Source of the DNA: JBBIJR01 sp037445875 | GTDB taxonomy: Bacteria > CLD3 > SB21 | DNA length: 56,642 bases | Reading direction: 5' to 3' | NCBI GenBank assembly: GCA_037445875.1 | Contig: JBBIJR010000012.1 | Location: forward strand, 1 to 56,642 | In this document: piece by piece, positions 34,768 through 43,994 of the stretch | Layout of the letters: each line of letters starts with the position of its first letter | Position numbering within the stretch: position 1 is the first letter of the stretch | Notes under the pieces: model-generated | The model's database searches: none | What the model was told of the DNA's origin: nothing | Seen by the model: the letters and a program-made list of their open reading frames with translations, nothing else | Translations under genes and position numbers: made by a program

Positions 34768-35669
34768 GCGTCCGATTCCCCCTTCCCCGCTACGGACTTC
34801 AGGCGTTCCAACATCCGATACTCGATTTCCCATTGGAGTCGGCTCTGGACCCGTTCACGAACCTGGCGATGATGATCCGCATCGTAATCCAGCATCTTGA
34901 GTTGCGTCTGCAGTTCATCTATGGCCTGGAGTTCCCGCCTCGCAAAGGAACGGGATTTCAGCCGGACCTGAATGCGGTCCGCGGATTCCTTGAGCCGCAC
35001 GCTCTCCGCGCGGGCTTCTTCCAATTCCTCGAGCCTTGCCTCCGCGATGGCAACGCGCTGACGGATCTGTTCGAGGGGTTTGATCTCTTTCTCCAGCTCG
35101 ACGTACTGCGCCCGGAGTCTTTCAATTTCTTGCGCGCGTTCGTCCCGTCGGATGCGCAGGGCAGAGCGGACCTCCTCGAGGTCCGAAGCAGCACTCGGTT
35201 CTGTGGGCCGGCCGCACGCCGGGCACGTACCGCGGGAAGACGCGACAAGCCGATCGAGCAGCTGAAGAGTATCCTCGAGGGTTTTGATGTCCGCCTTGCA
35301 CTGAAACCCCGCCTCCTTTATTCGATCCAACTCCTCTTCCCATTGGTGCAGGCGGTTGAGTTCCCTCTTGTCGTATTCGTGCTCCGACAGGTAGGTTGAA
35401 TACCGTGCGATCAGGAGCTTTTTCACATCCAGCTGGGTCTTCAGCGCCTCCCATTCCGCCTTCAATTCACTTTCCGTCTTCAATACCAGCGCCTCAAGTT
35501 CCCGGATGCCTTCCGTCACCTCGTTATGGCGGATCAGTTTTTCGGTCAGTTCCTCATCCAGCAGGCGATCTCGAACCAGTTGATCGTACCGCTCGCGAAT
35601 CTCGTTTTCGCGGGCCGCCAGATCGGCCATCAAGGCCTCGGCGGCGGCCAGACTGGGCCGCTTTGCCAT
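34764..35669 (-). CDS. Orphan coiled-coil protein with central Rad50/SbcC-type zinc hook
   Basis: 301 residues, almost wholly charged heptad-like helix, with a single CxxC in 'SSRGTCPACGRPTEPSAA'. The cysteines are at residues 149 and 152, the exact midpoint, so the chain should fold back as an antiparallel coiled-coil hairpin with the hook at its tip. The C-terminal 'LKMLDYDADHHRQVRERV' resembles the region after the hook in SbcC. There is no Walker A or B motif, so it is not an ATPase. ATG 35669 has AGGACA upstream; the stop overlaps the first LolC/E start by ATGA. It sits 67 bp after addB with its own predicted promoter. A C4 zinc ribbon is excluded because only one CxxC exists. Confidence 0.8.
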   Translation of the reverse strand: MAKRPSLAAAEALMADLAARENEIRERYDQLVRDRLLDEELTEKLIRHNEVTEGIRELEALVLKTESELKAEWEALKTQLDVKKLLIARYSTYLSEHEYDKRELNRLHQWEEELDRIKEAGFQCKADIKTLEDTLQLLDRLVASSRGTCPACGRPTEPSAASDLEEVRSALRIRRDERAQEIERLRAQYVELEKEIKPLEQIRQRVAIAEARLEELEEARAESVRLKESADRIQVRLKSRSFARRELQAIDELQTQLKMLDYDADHHRQVRERVQSRLQWEIEYRMLERLKSVAGKGESDA

Positions 35670-35695
35670 CCTGTGTCCTTTGGAGGAACGCCCGC

Positions 35696-35724
35696 AATAT
35701 ACAAGCCGCCCAAGGGTGAAACAA
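35696..35724 (-). promoter_or_regulatory. Predicted promoter of zinc-hook/lol/BatA-like unit
   Basis: On the minus strand TTGTTT (35719-35724), 17-nt spacer, TATATT (35696-35701), inside the 67-bp gap after addB. Transcription would start about 20 nt before the ATG at 35669. It would separate this unit from the addAB block upstream. Confidence 0.55.
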
Positions 35725-35736
35725 GCGATTTCGCGG

Positions 35737-38532
35737 TCAGATTTCTCGCCACGAGCGGACCCATTGAGTGCCGCACAGGAACTTAAACGGACAGTCGGGG
35801 CAGTGTTCTTCCAAACGGTCCGTGGCTCTAAACGGCACCGAGGGATCAAAGAGTTCGTCCAGCAGTTGGAACAGTACGTCTTCGACCAGTGCCCATTGAG
35901 CCGGCGTCGAACCGGGATCCAGGACCGATTCTTCAATCGAACTGGAAATCTGGTTGCGGCCGAGGAAATGATAAACTGCATGCACGGACGAAGCGGGCAC
36001 CTGGTTCACGTCGGTGTACATGAGCGCATAGACCGGCAGTTGGAACGATCCGATCAAGCGCCATGTGGAACGGTCGCGGGCGTCCAGTTTGCCGAAGCGG
36101 ATCTTGTAGCGATCGAGCCCCGATCCCGTCTTGTAGTCGATCAACACGATCCGCCCTGAACGGTTCTCGACACGATCGATGCGACCGACGAATGCATAGC
36201 CTCTCAACGTGGCCGCCAGCGGCTGTTCCACGCCGACCAACGACACGGGCTCCCGATCTAAAAGCGGTAGTTGGAAGTCGGTCAGATAGGCCGATAGATG
36301 ATGGCGGATCTGTTCGTGGATCAGCGCCAGCCGGCCGGTCATCGTGTCGCCGAGCTCCTCTACAAGTACCGAATCGACGGTATGGATCATTTGTTCCACC
36401 GTGAGGGATGCGGGCGTAAGTTGCCTTCCGGTATGGGGCCGATAAAACCGCTCCATTACCGTATGAATCACATTCCCGATCTCCAGCCGCCCGATCTCCT
36501 CCTTGAGGCGCTGGCGCTCCGCCAGATTGAGGACGTGCGTGTAGTAGAACTGGAGCGCACAGCGGTTGTACATATCCAGTACGCCCGGCGACAGCCGAAG
36601 ACCGCGCAGTCTGTCCATCGTCATCCCTGTCTTGTGTATGTCCGGCGGTACCTGCTGTCGAAGATCGATGGCGTACTGCAGAGACACGACAGGCGTGGAC
36701 AGACCGGCTTTCTCCCGTTCCCACAGAATTCGCTCGACGAATCGACTCCGCACTTTCTGTCCATCTTCCACGTAGAAAAGGTGCACTTCATGCGCCTGCG
36801 ACAGCAGCAGTTCAAAGTAGTACCTCTGGACCCGCTCCCGATCGGCTGGCGTGGGCAGCCCTAATCGTTCTCGCACGCCAGGCGGAAGTAGAAGATCGTG
36901 GGACGCGTGGCCGGGCAATACATCGTCATTGGCGTCCAACACAAACACAGTACCGAACCTCAGATTGCGGGTCTCCAGCAGTCCGAGGATTTGGAAGCCA
37001 TGGAGGGGCGTGCCCGGAAACGGTACCTCCTCGGCCATCAGATAGCTCTCCACTACGGCCACGTACCCTCGAAAATCCCTGCAGCGGAGGTTACCTAATC
37101 CCGAATGGGCAAGCCGATGGAGAGCCGTCAAGATGGCATCCCAGAATGTCTCGAAGAACAGATGCCGGTCCGCCGTACTGCGATCAGCGAGAAACTCGAT
37201 GACGGAAACGCATCGGTTGCAGAAATCGCAGACGTTCGAGACGGCATCGAACGCCCGGAGCGTCCGCTCGTGGATCGCCGTCCAATGCGTCCGGATGTCT
37301 TCGCGCGTAAAATCGTCAGCCACCGCCCTGATCCGCCGGTCGGCCCGGTCGAGGATTTGCTCGTTTCCTTCGATCTCCTCGAGCGTCAGAAACGTACGCA
37401 TGGTATTCTCCACCAACACCTCTTCCACCGTGTGACAAAGGATGCGCGTAATGTCCGAGCGCTGCCCGACGCGAATGTTTTTGATGTACGGATGAAGAAG
37501 ATAGCGGAGATAATCCGCCACGTACAGGCGCCCCTCGTATCGAGACAGCAGGAGGTCAAATACATTGCTGAGGAGGCAGAACAGCGGGGTTCGCACGAGG
37601 GGGTACTGCAAGGAGACATTGAACGAATCCTGGTTCCCCAGCGGAAGAGTTCTCAGCACCGGAAACAGACTGCTCGCTGCAGGAAGCACCACGCAGGCAT
37701 CCTCGGGAGGCGCGGGCGCACAAGCAAGCAGTTCGTTCAGGGCGAATATTTCGGCGTGCACATCCGGTGCGCGATGTACGTGAACGTGCGGACGCTCCGC
37801 TGTCGGATCGCCGAAAGTCGGTCGAAGCCCCGCTCTCTTCAATTGTTCCGCCATGCCGGGCCCGTTGTGCACGATCAAGGAGAAATGCTCGTGGACCGAC
37901 ATCCGTCGCAGCATTTCCACTTCCGCATTGGTAAAAGCGTAAAAGCCCCCGAACAGTATCCGATCGTACGAGAGGAGGTTGACGAGATCGATGTGATCCG
38001 CCACCGTCCGATACTTCACGGCCCTCGTGCAGGCGTTGTCCTCATCCAGACGCTCATAGAAGGCGCCCAGAAGATGATGCAGCAGATGATACCTTGGAGG
38101 CAAGTCCGTAACGGCCTCCCGAAGGCGGGGAAGAGGGACACCATGAATGTACAGTTCCTCGATCTCAGCGAACAACGTCAGGCCCAGCGGAAGAAAGTCC
38201 TCGGCGTGGGAAAACGCTTCAAAGCCGCGCACAGGTCCCTTTCTCTGCAATTCAAACAGGATGGCCGCCGCGTCCATTGCCTCGATGGTTCGCCTGTCGT
38301 ACGAGAGGCGGTCGTAGTAAATGTGGTCCACGAACAGATCGATGGACAGAATCTGAGGCGGAAAGAAATGCCGACCCAGTTGTCGTCCGATCGCGCGCCG
38401 CAAGTAGTGTTGAGGACGTTTGCCCGGGAAAACGACAAGATTGCCGCTCAGATCGGCTTGCAGAGGGCGCAGGCGGTCAACTATCGCCTCGATGAGATCG
38501 TTCGATGCGGAGAGCAGCACGCACTCGCTCAT
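35737..38532 (-). CDS. addB: AddB-like nuclease/helicase-fold subunit
   Basis: 931-residue partner of AddA in a RecBCD-like double-strand-end resection complex. The C-terminal PD-(D/E)XK nuclease domain shows His about 690 ('GNVIHTVMERFY'), Asp about 786 ('GYAFVGRIDRV') and the DYK motif about 799-801 ('IVLIDYKTGSG'). An Fe-S cluster is likely bound by Cys about 658 ('YNRCALQFYYTH') and Cys about 911, 914 and 920 ('EEHCPDCPFKFLC'), the AddB pattern. The N-terminal half is an inactive UvrD-like fold without a normal Walker A. ATG 38532 overlaps the addA stop by ATGA. Confidence 0.9.
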   Translation of the reverse strand: MSECVLLSASNDLIEAIVDRLRPLQADLSGNLVVFPGKRPQHYLRRAIGRQLGRHFFPPQILSIDLFVDHIYYDRLSYDRRTIEAMDAAAILFELQRKGPVRGFEAFSHAEDFLPLGLTLFAEIEELYIHGVPLPRLREAVTDLPPRYHLLHHLLGAFYERLDEDNACTRAVKYRTVADHIDLVNLLSYDRILFGGFYAFTNAEVEMLRRMSVHEHFSLIVHNGPGMAEQLKRAGLRPTFGDPTAERPHVHVHRAPDVHAEIFALNELLACAPAPPEDACVVLPAASSLFPVLRTLPLGNQDSFNVSLQYPLVRTPLFCLLSNVFDLLLSRYEGRLYVADYLRYLLHPYIKNIRVGQRSDITRILCHTVEEVLVENTMRTFLTLEEIEGNEQILDRADRRIRAVADDFTREDIRTHWTAIHERTLRAFDAVSNVCDFCNRCVSVIEFLADRSTADRHLFFETFWDAILTALHRLAHSGLGNLRCRDFRGYVAVVESYLMAEEVPFPGTPLHGFQILGLLETRNLRFGTVFVLDANDDVLPGHASHDLLLPPGVRERLGLPTPADRERVQRYYFELLLSQAHEVHLFYVEDGQKVRSRFVERILWEREKAGLSTPVVSLQYAIDLRQQVPPDIHKTGMTMDRLRGLRLSPGVLDMYNRCALQFYYTHVLNLAERQRLKEEIGRLEIGNVIHTVMERFYRPHTGRQLTPASLTVEQMIHTVDSVLVEELGDTMTGRLALIHEQIRHHLSAYLTDFQLPLLDREPVSLVGVEQPLAATLRGYAFVGRIDRVENRSGRIVLIDYKTGSGLDRYKIRFGKLDARDRSTWRLIGSFQLPVYALMYTDVNQVPASSVHAVYHFLGRNQISSSIEESVLDPGSTPAQWALVEDVLFQLLDELFDPSVPFRATDRLEEHCPDCPFKFLCGTQWVRSWREI

Positions 38533-41500
38533 AGGACCTCGCGGACGACTCGACGGTCTACGTAAGCCAGTACACCCCTTATTCGCCGCCCCGCAAAGAG
38601 GTTGCCGGCCAGCTGCCCGTACTCGGCCACCTGTGCGCGGTAGTCCTCTTCCCACTCGTCGGAGCCGGTCTTGAAATCGACCACGATGACTTCTTCCGGA
38701 TCCACGATAAGGCGGTCAATCCGGTGCAGCCGCCCGTCCGGCGAGGCGATGTCCTGCTCCCTCCTGACCAGACGTCCCGGCGCGCGAGCGAACAACGGCC
38801 GCACGGCCTCTTCCCCAAGGAAATCCAGCACCACGGCCTGCGGTCCCTCCAGTTCAGCGTCCGTGTACACGTGTCTGAGCCGATCGATGCCGGCGGACAA
38901 CTGGTTCGCCGGATCGCCACTCAGGAATTCGACCTGTTCCAGCATGGCATGGACAATTTCTCCTCGTTTTTTTTCGGTGAAGCCCAGTTTGCTCACCGTC
39001 GTTTTCGAGTCTGGCGACGATTCCAGTCTGGGTTGGAGAAACGTCACCTCGCCGTCCGTCCGTCCCGGTGAAAGCTGGCCCTTTGTTCCCAGGCGGTAAC
39101 CGGATGACGGCAGGAGTTTTGCCATCATGTTCGGATTCCCGACGGCCAGGACGTGGAGTTCGGACCTGGCGCGGCTCAATGCCACATAATGTCGGTTGAG
39201 CATGTCGACATCGAACTTCTCGTCAAAAATCGCCTGGATCCGAGCCAGTGACGGCGACCATTTGGGCATGTTCTTCGAGATGTATAACAGAGAAGTACCC
39301 TGCTCTATCTCGACAATGTGCGGGTTACGGTTCCTCCGCGTGCCGTCGTATAAGAGGTAGAGGACGGCGCCAAACTCAAGACCCTTCGCCTTGTGAATCG
39401 TCATGATCTTCACTGCGTTGACGCCCGTCGGAACCCGGACTTCCCACTCCAATCGCTCGTCGTCCATGCGTTCCATGAAATCCTTGAGGCCAGACCTGCC
39501 CCTCCGCTCGAAATCCATGAATAACCCGAGGAGCTTCGCAACGGAAGCCGGTTCTCCAAACTCGAGCAGCCTGAAGTGCCGCACAACGTGCGCCAGGATG
39601 TCGTACAACGGCAGATACCCAACCCACTTCATCAATTGCTCAAAATCCACTTCCCATCGTCCTAGAAAGTGTTCTTTGAACTGGATATACAGGGGCTTGG
39701 GACTTTTCGAAGCAGCCAGGACAAAAGATTGCATCAAATCCGGGGACGGATTCTCACCACACTCGCGCAGCCAGCGCCCGTAGGCGTCGCCCAGGATGAA
39801 TGTGGCGAACGACAGGTCGTCGATGGGGGAATCCAGAAACCGCAGCAGGGCGAGAATCTCCCCCGCCGCTTTTCGTCTTCGAACATCGAGGCTGCTGAAT
39901 GAGACAAAGGGAATCCCCGCGGCATTGAGCCAGGAACTGACGCGGACGACGTGGTAGTTCTCGCCCGTCAGAACGGCAATATCGCCAAAATCGAGGCCGC
40001 GTCGGGTCAGATCTTCAATCGTCTCCAGTATCCGAATCTTTTCCGGTTCCGGATCTTCATCTGTGTTCAACCACTCAACCTGAACATACCCCTTTCCTCT
40101 GCGGTCCTTCTGGACTTCCTGAACGAAGTTTGACAGGCCGCTCTGCGTAACAACGTCCGGCGGATAGTGCATGGGAATATGCCTGTGAAATACTACTTTG
40201 CAGAATTCCACGATATTCTCATCGCTCCGGAAGCTCGTGTCCAACGTGGACTCTACGACCGGCCCGGCGGCGGCCAACGCCGGTTCTCGGGCCAGACCGG
40301 TCATGATACCCCAATCCGCGCCCGTGAAGGAGTAGATGGACTGCTTGGGGTCACCGACCACAAACAAACTGCCGCCCTCCGCCAGCGCGTTACCGATCAA
40401 GGGCCGCAGATTGTGCCACTGAACGGGTGTGGTGTCCTGAAATTCATCGATCAGGAAATGTGCGATCCGGTCCCCGAGACTCAGGTAAAGATCCGGGACC
40501 CGTTCCTCACTGATATGAGAAACGAGTTGCCGGTTCAGGTCCCCGAGAAAGATCTCCTTTCGCTGGCGGATCAGCCTGACCAGCATCGAATCCACGTACA
40601 GAAAAGCCTGCACGAATGGCTGGAAATAGTTCGCCGCATAACACTCAACGTACGTGCCATCGTACTCCGCGTCCAATTCCTTCACCTTCTTCCCGACAGC
40701 TTTGCTTGTGAACAGCGAATCCCGGGGGCTGCGCTCGATCATTCGGTTGATTGCGCCCTCAGCGAGCAAGTCAAGATCGTCTTTCGCAAGTTTCAGCAGA
40801 GGCATGCCCGAGACGAGTTCCCGCAGGTGTGCGGCACGTTCCCGGATTTGGTCCCGGAGCGACGAAAGGGCCTCCGTGTGATCTTCGGCGACCGGTCCGG
40901 ACTCGGACGTCACCAGACGCTGATACACGTCCATGAGCCTGGTCTTGATCCGGTCATAAGGGTCCCAGATGAACGAATCATCGCTTTGCCTCGACCAATT
41001 CAAGATTTCGAGCAACCGCCCGATGGTCTGTCGCCCGGGGCCAACATGTTCACGCGACCATTCGTCGAAGGCCTGATCCAGGAAGCCACGGTTGTTCAGC
41101 AGAATTTCGGACTCGGGGTAAACGCCAAGGTCCGGGGCGGTGAAGCGGAAGACCATGCTCATGAAACTGTCGATTGTTTGAACCCGGAAGTCCGAGTACC
41201 GGTCCAGGATCACTTCAATCACCTCCTCGGCTCGCCGAGGGATTCGGCCGTCCGGCATCTCCACAAGCTCCGACAGCGTACGCACCGTATCCGCGTCGCC
41301 CCGTGCGGCTTTCTTCAGCAGGGCGAGGATCCGCTCTTTCATCTGCGTGGCGGCCGCGTTGGTGAATGTGATGGCGAGGAGGTTCCGGGGTTGGTTGCGC
41401 GGCATATGGCGGGAGAGAAGGAACTGGGCGATCCGGTGGGTCAGCGTCTCCGTCTTGCCGGACCCGGCCGACGCGTTTACGAGATCGACCCGGGGAAAAT

Positions 41501-41549
41501 GCAGACGCGTGTCTTTCTGAAGAATGGAGGAAAGGGATGAACCAGCCAT
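38529..41549 (-). CDS. addA: AddA-like UvrD-family helicase-nuclease
   Basis: About 1006 residues. Superfamily-1 helicase with Walker A at residues 26-33 ('ASAGSGKTETL'), motif Ic region 'LLAITFTNAAATQMKER', motif II 'FLIDEFQDTTPVQWHNL', motif V/VI segments 'IMTIHKAKGLEFGAVLYLL' and 'YVALSRARSELHVLA'. The C-terminal nuclease retains 'GRLHRIDRLIVDPEEVIVVD' followed by 'FKTGSDEWEEDYRAQVAEYG'. ATG 41549 is 13 bp after the dGTPase stop and is preferred over an in-frame extension that overlaps dgt. Together with AddB this is a dual-nuclease end-resection enzyme; Chi recognition is not predicted. Confidence 0.92.
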   Translation of the reverse strand: MAGSSLSSILQKDTRLHFPRVDLVNASAGSGKTETLTHRIAQFLLSRHMPRNQPRNLLAITFTNAAATQMKERILALLKKAARGDADTVRTLSELVEMPDGRIPRRAEEVIEVILDRYSDFRVQTIDSFMSMVFRFTAPDLGVYPESEILLNNRGFLDQAFDEWSREHVGPGRQTIGRLLEILNWSRQSDDSFIWDPYDRIKTRLMDVYQRLVTSESGPVAEDHTEALSSLRDQIRERAAHLRELVSGMPLLKLAKDDLDLLAEGAINRMIERSPRDSLFTSKAVGKKVKELDAEYDGTYVECYAANYFQPFVQAFLYVDSMLVRLIRQRKEIFLGDLNRQLVSHISEERVPDLYLSLGDRIAHFLIDEFQDTTPVQWHNLRPLIGNALAEGGSLFVVGDPKQSIYSFTGADWGIMTGLAREPALAAAGPVVESTLDTSFRSDENIVEFCKVVFHRHIPMHYPPDVVTQSGLSNFVQEVQKDRRGKGYVQVEWLNTDEDPEPEKIRILETIEDLTRRGLDFGDIAVLTGENYHVVRVSSWLNAAGIPFVSFSSLDVRRRKAAGEILALLRFLDSPIDDLSFATFILGDAYGRWLRECGENPSPDLMQSFVLAASKSPKPLYIQFKEHFLGRWEVDFEQLMKWVGYLPLYDILAHVVRHFRLLEFGEPASVAKLLGLFMDFERRGRSGLKDFMERMDDERLEWEVRVPTGVNAVKIMTIHKAKGLEFGAVLYLLYDGTRRNRNPHIVEIEQGTSLLYISKNMPKWSPSLARIQAIFDEKFDVDMLNRHYVALSRARSELHVLAVGNPNMMAKLLPSSGYRLGTKGQLSPGRTDGEVTFLQPRLESSPDSKTTVSKLGFTEKKRGEIVHAMLEQVEFLSGDPANQLSAGIDRLRHVYTDAELEGPQAVVLDFLGEEAVRPLFARAPGRLVRREQDIASPDGRLHRIDRLIVDPEEVIVVDFKTGSDEWEEDYRAQVAEYGQLAGNLFAGRRIRGVLAYVDRRVVREVL

Positions 41550-41562
41550 CGCTCGGAACGGA

Positions 41563-42840
41563 TCAGACCAGATCGCCGATAGAGCCGAAATCCGGATCGT
41601 ACAGCCGTTTGTAGGTGCGGACGGCAAACACGTCGGTCATGCCCGCGAGGTAATCGCAGATCAGGCGTGCCCGCCGCCCCGGATCGGACTCGCGCCGCAC
41701 GATCCGTTCCGTGTCCGCCGGGAGCAGCGGCGTGTGCCGTTCCTCCGTACCTAAGTAAACCTGCGCGAAGGCCTCGAAGATACGCCGAAGCAGAAAATCG
41801 CCTTTGAACTCGAGTTGATATATCTGCGGCGTCCAGAATACGAGCTCACGGGAAAGATCGGCGTACAGGGTAGCTTCATCCCGGATGACCGGGTCGACGG
41901 CCAGTTTGTACGCATATCGATTGGTCACACCGCTCATAAAATTCTCGTCGCTCACCAGACGGCAGGCGCGAATATACTCCCCCACCTTCCGGCTGAAGAC
42001 CCGATTGACGCTCTTCTCCCGCACAGCCCCCAACACTGCTTCGATGGATCGTGCCTGATCGGCAGGCAGCGCCCTGGCACCTGCCCACTGCTCGATCTTC
42101 GCAGCCGTTATGAGACCCGAAGCGATGCCATCGACGACGTCGTTGAGTGAATACGCCGTATCGTCTGCCCAGTCCATGATCTGACATTCAATGCTGCGAA
42201 AACGGTTCATGAATTCGGCCGAACCGTCGGGAACGGGCCGCTCGCCGAAGATAAACGTCACGTAGGGCGCCTGTTCGTCGTAGAGGAAGTGGTTCCTGGG
42301 ATCCTCGCCGTTCTTCAGCCTTTCACCGTGCAGAACCTTGTATTTCATGACGCCATCTACAAACGCGCGCGTCGGATTCATGCCCTCACGGCCTTCGGGG
42401 CCCGAATAGATCGTCTCTGTGATTATGCGAAGCGTCTGGGCGTTCCCCTCGAACCCGCCGTAGGGACGCATCAATCGATGAATGGTACCTTCTCCCGCAT
42501 GACCGAAGGGCGGATGGCCGATATCGTGAGACAGGCAAACGGCCTCGACCAGGTCGGGGTCCACATAGAAGTCGTCCGAGAGCAGATCGCTGGCCGCCCG
42601 CAGATGAGTACAAATGGAACGGCCGATCTGCGCCACCTCCAGAGAATGCGTGAGCCGCGTCCTATAGAAATCGTATTCTCCCGAAAAAAACACTTGCGTC
42701 TTCGCCTGGAGGCGCCGAAAGGACGACGAATAGATGATCCGGTCCCGGTCCTGCTGAAAGGGCGTTCGGGTATGCGGCGATCGCGCTTCACCGGGCCGTG
42801 CGAGCTCAAAGTCGAAATCGCTGTAGAAATCGTTCTTCAT
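41563..42840 (-). CDS. dgt: Deoxyguanosinetriphosphate triphosphohydrolase-like (HD dNTPase)
   Basis: 425 residues of the HD-domain dNTPase family that removes triphosphate from dNTPs. The metal site uses His in 'RTRLTHSLEVAQIGRSI', His-Asp in 'VCLSHDIGHPPFGHAGEG', and the later Asp in 'MDWADDTAYSLNDVVDG'. 'DRIIYSSSFRRLQAKTQVF' is also characteristic. ATG 42840 overlaps the DUF2130 stop by ATGA. Position just upstream of addA may reflect a shared role in DNA repair or phage resistance, but the family is also common as a housekeeping gene. Confidence 0.92.
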   Translation of the reverse strand: MKNDFYSDFDFELARPGEARSPHTRTPFQQDRDRIIYSSSFRRLQAKTQVFFSGEYDFYRTRLTHSLEVAQIGRSICTHLRAASDLLSDDFYVDPDLVEAVCLSHDIGHPPFGHAGEGTIHRLMRPYGGFEGNAQTLRIITETIYSGPEGREGMNPTRAFVDGVMKYKVLHGERLKNGEDPRNHFLYDEQAPYVTFIFGERPVPDGSAEFMNRFRSIECQIMDWADDTAYSLNDVVDGIASGLITAAKIEQWAGARALPADQARSIEAVLGAVREKSVNRVFSRKVGEYIRACRLVSDENFMSGVTNRYAYKLAVDPVIRDEATLYADLSRELVFWTPQIYQLEFKGDFLLRRIFEAFAQVYLGTEERHTPLLPADTERIVRRESDPGRRARLICDYLAGMTDVFAVRTYKRLYDPDFGSIGDLV

Positions 42841-43982
42841 GATGCGTGCGAATCATCCACGCCGTCGTGAGGCAGTTCCAGGATCGGAATCGACTGCAGG
42901 GATGAACCGATAATGCCCTGCAGGTCGCCGTACATCCGGCTCGTGTTCTGGATCACGTTCATCAACTGACGCTCCCGCTTTGCCCAGAGCTTGTCCATTG
43001 CGCGCTTCTCCGATTCCAGATCTTCTTTCATGCCCACAAACGATTCCACGATGGCGGAGACCCGCTGGCGAAATTCCTGTCCGGACAGATAGGCATACAC
43101 GAGTTCCATTTTCTCATTCTTGCCGACCGCCGCACTCTGCGCATGGGCTAGTTCGAGCATGCCGGCACGAAGTACGGCGGCCAGTTCGACGGCGTACGAA
43201 AACTCGCAGACCCACACGCCGTCCAGGTTGCCGAAATGTTCCAGCCCTTTGGGCAGGGCCGTGCTTACGATAACCGCGATGTTGGCTTTGACCTCTCGCT
43301 GGTCCTCTTTGAGCTTCTGAATCCAGCCGTCGCTCCAATTCCTCGTGCGCTTGGATTCCCAGATAATCGCGCCTCCATCTGTGCCCGACGGACTGCGAAT
43401 ATACTGTATCACGTCCGCCCCGCGCACGCCTTTCGGAACGGGCACGATCTCGTCAAAACGGAAGGTTTCTCTCAGCACCTGCTCCAGTTCGAGTTCCAGC
43501 ACTTCGCCTTGAGTCTGTTGCGATCCCTGTTCCGCTTTGTGTTTGAGTTCCTCGATCTGTTTCAACAGGTCCGCCACCTTCTTGTCCTTCTCGGCATCCT
43601 TCAACCGGTGCTCTTCCGCGGTCTTGGCCAGTACTTCCGAACGTATGCTTGCCCGCTCGTCGGCCAGCCTACGTTCCATTTCCAGCTTGAATGCATGCTC
43701 GCGTTCCTCGAGCTCACGCTGGCGCGCCAGGAACTGCAGTTCCTTCACTTGCGCTTCTTTGAGACGTTCGGCTTTCTGATTGAGTTCCTGCTCCATGTCC
43801 CGAAGGCGGACCAGAAACTCGTCCTCGGCCTGCTTCTTCAAGGTCATTTTGAGTTTCTCTTTCTCCTGCTTGTACCGCTGGTTGAACTCATCGCGGAGCT
43901 TTTCCTCGACCTGCTGCGAAAAGGCCTCCGTCACCTCGATACGCGTCCCACACTGCGGACAGAGAATGAACTTGTCTGCCAT
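42837..43982 (-). CDS. DUF2130-family coiled-coil protein with nuclease-like core
   Basis: About 381 residues. An N-terminal zinc-like 'ILCPQCGTRIEV' is followed by a long coiled coil (about 20-155). A conserved domain follows, with 'GVRGADVIQYIRS' and 'GGAIIWESKRTRNWSDGW'. The spacing of Asp about 190 and Glu-x-Lys about 209-211 resembles a PD-(D/E)XK active site, so a DNA-binding or nuclease role is likely but unproven. ATG 43982 ('MADKFILCPQCG') has AAAGGA upstream and is preferred over ATG 43994. Its stop overlaps dgt by ATGA. It belongs to the run LEA-like, DUF2130, dgt, addA, addB. Confidence 0.85.
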   Translation of the reverse strand: MADKFILCPQCGTRIEVTEAFSQQVEEKLRDEFNQRYKQEKEKLKMTLKKQAEDEFLVRLRDMEQELNQKAERLKEAQVKELQFLARQRELEEREHAFKLEMERRLADERASIRSEVLAKTAEEHRLKDAEKDKKVADLLKQIEELKHKAEQGSQQTQGEVLELELEQVLRETFRFDEIVPVPKGVRGADVIQYIRSPSGTDGGAIIWESKRTRNWSDGWIQKLKEDQREVKANIAVIVSTALPKGLEHFGNLDGVWVCEFSYAVELAAVLRAGMLELAHAQSAAVGKNEKMELVYAYLSGQEFRQRVSAIVESFVGMKEDLESEKRAMDKLWAKRERQLMNVIQNTSRMYGDLQGIIGSSLQSIPILELPHDGVDDSHAS

Positions 43983-43994
43983 GCTTCCTTTCAT

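Noticed and set aside
35737..41549. AddAB-like genes as part of a CRISPR (Cas4) or a restriction system
   Set aside because: No repeat-spacer array, Cas1/Cas2 or methyltransferase gene is near. The double helicase-nuclease arrangement with an Fe-S cluster fits AddAB.
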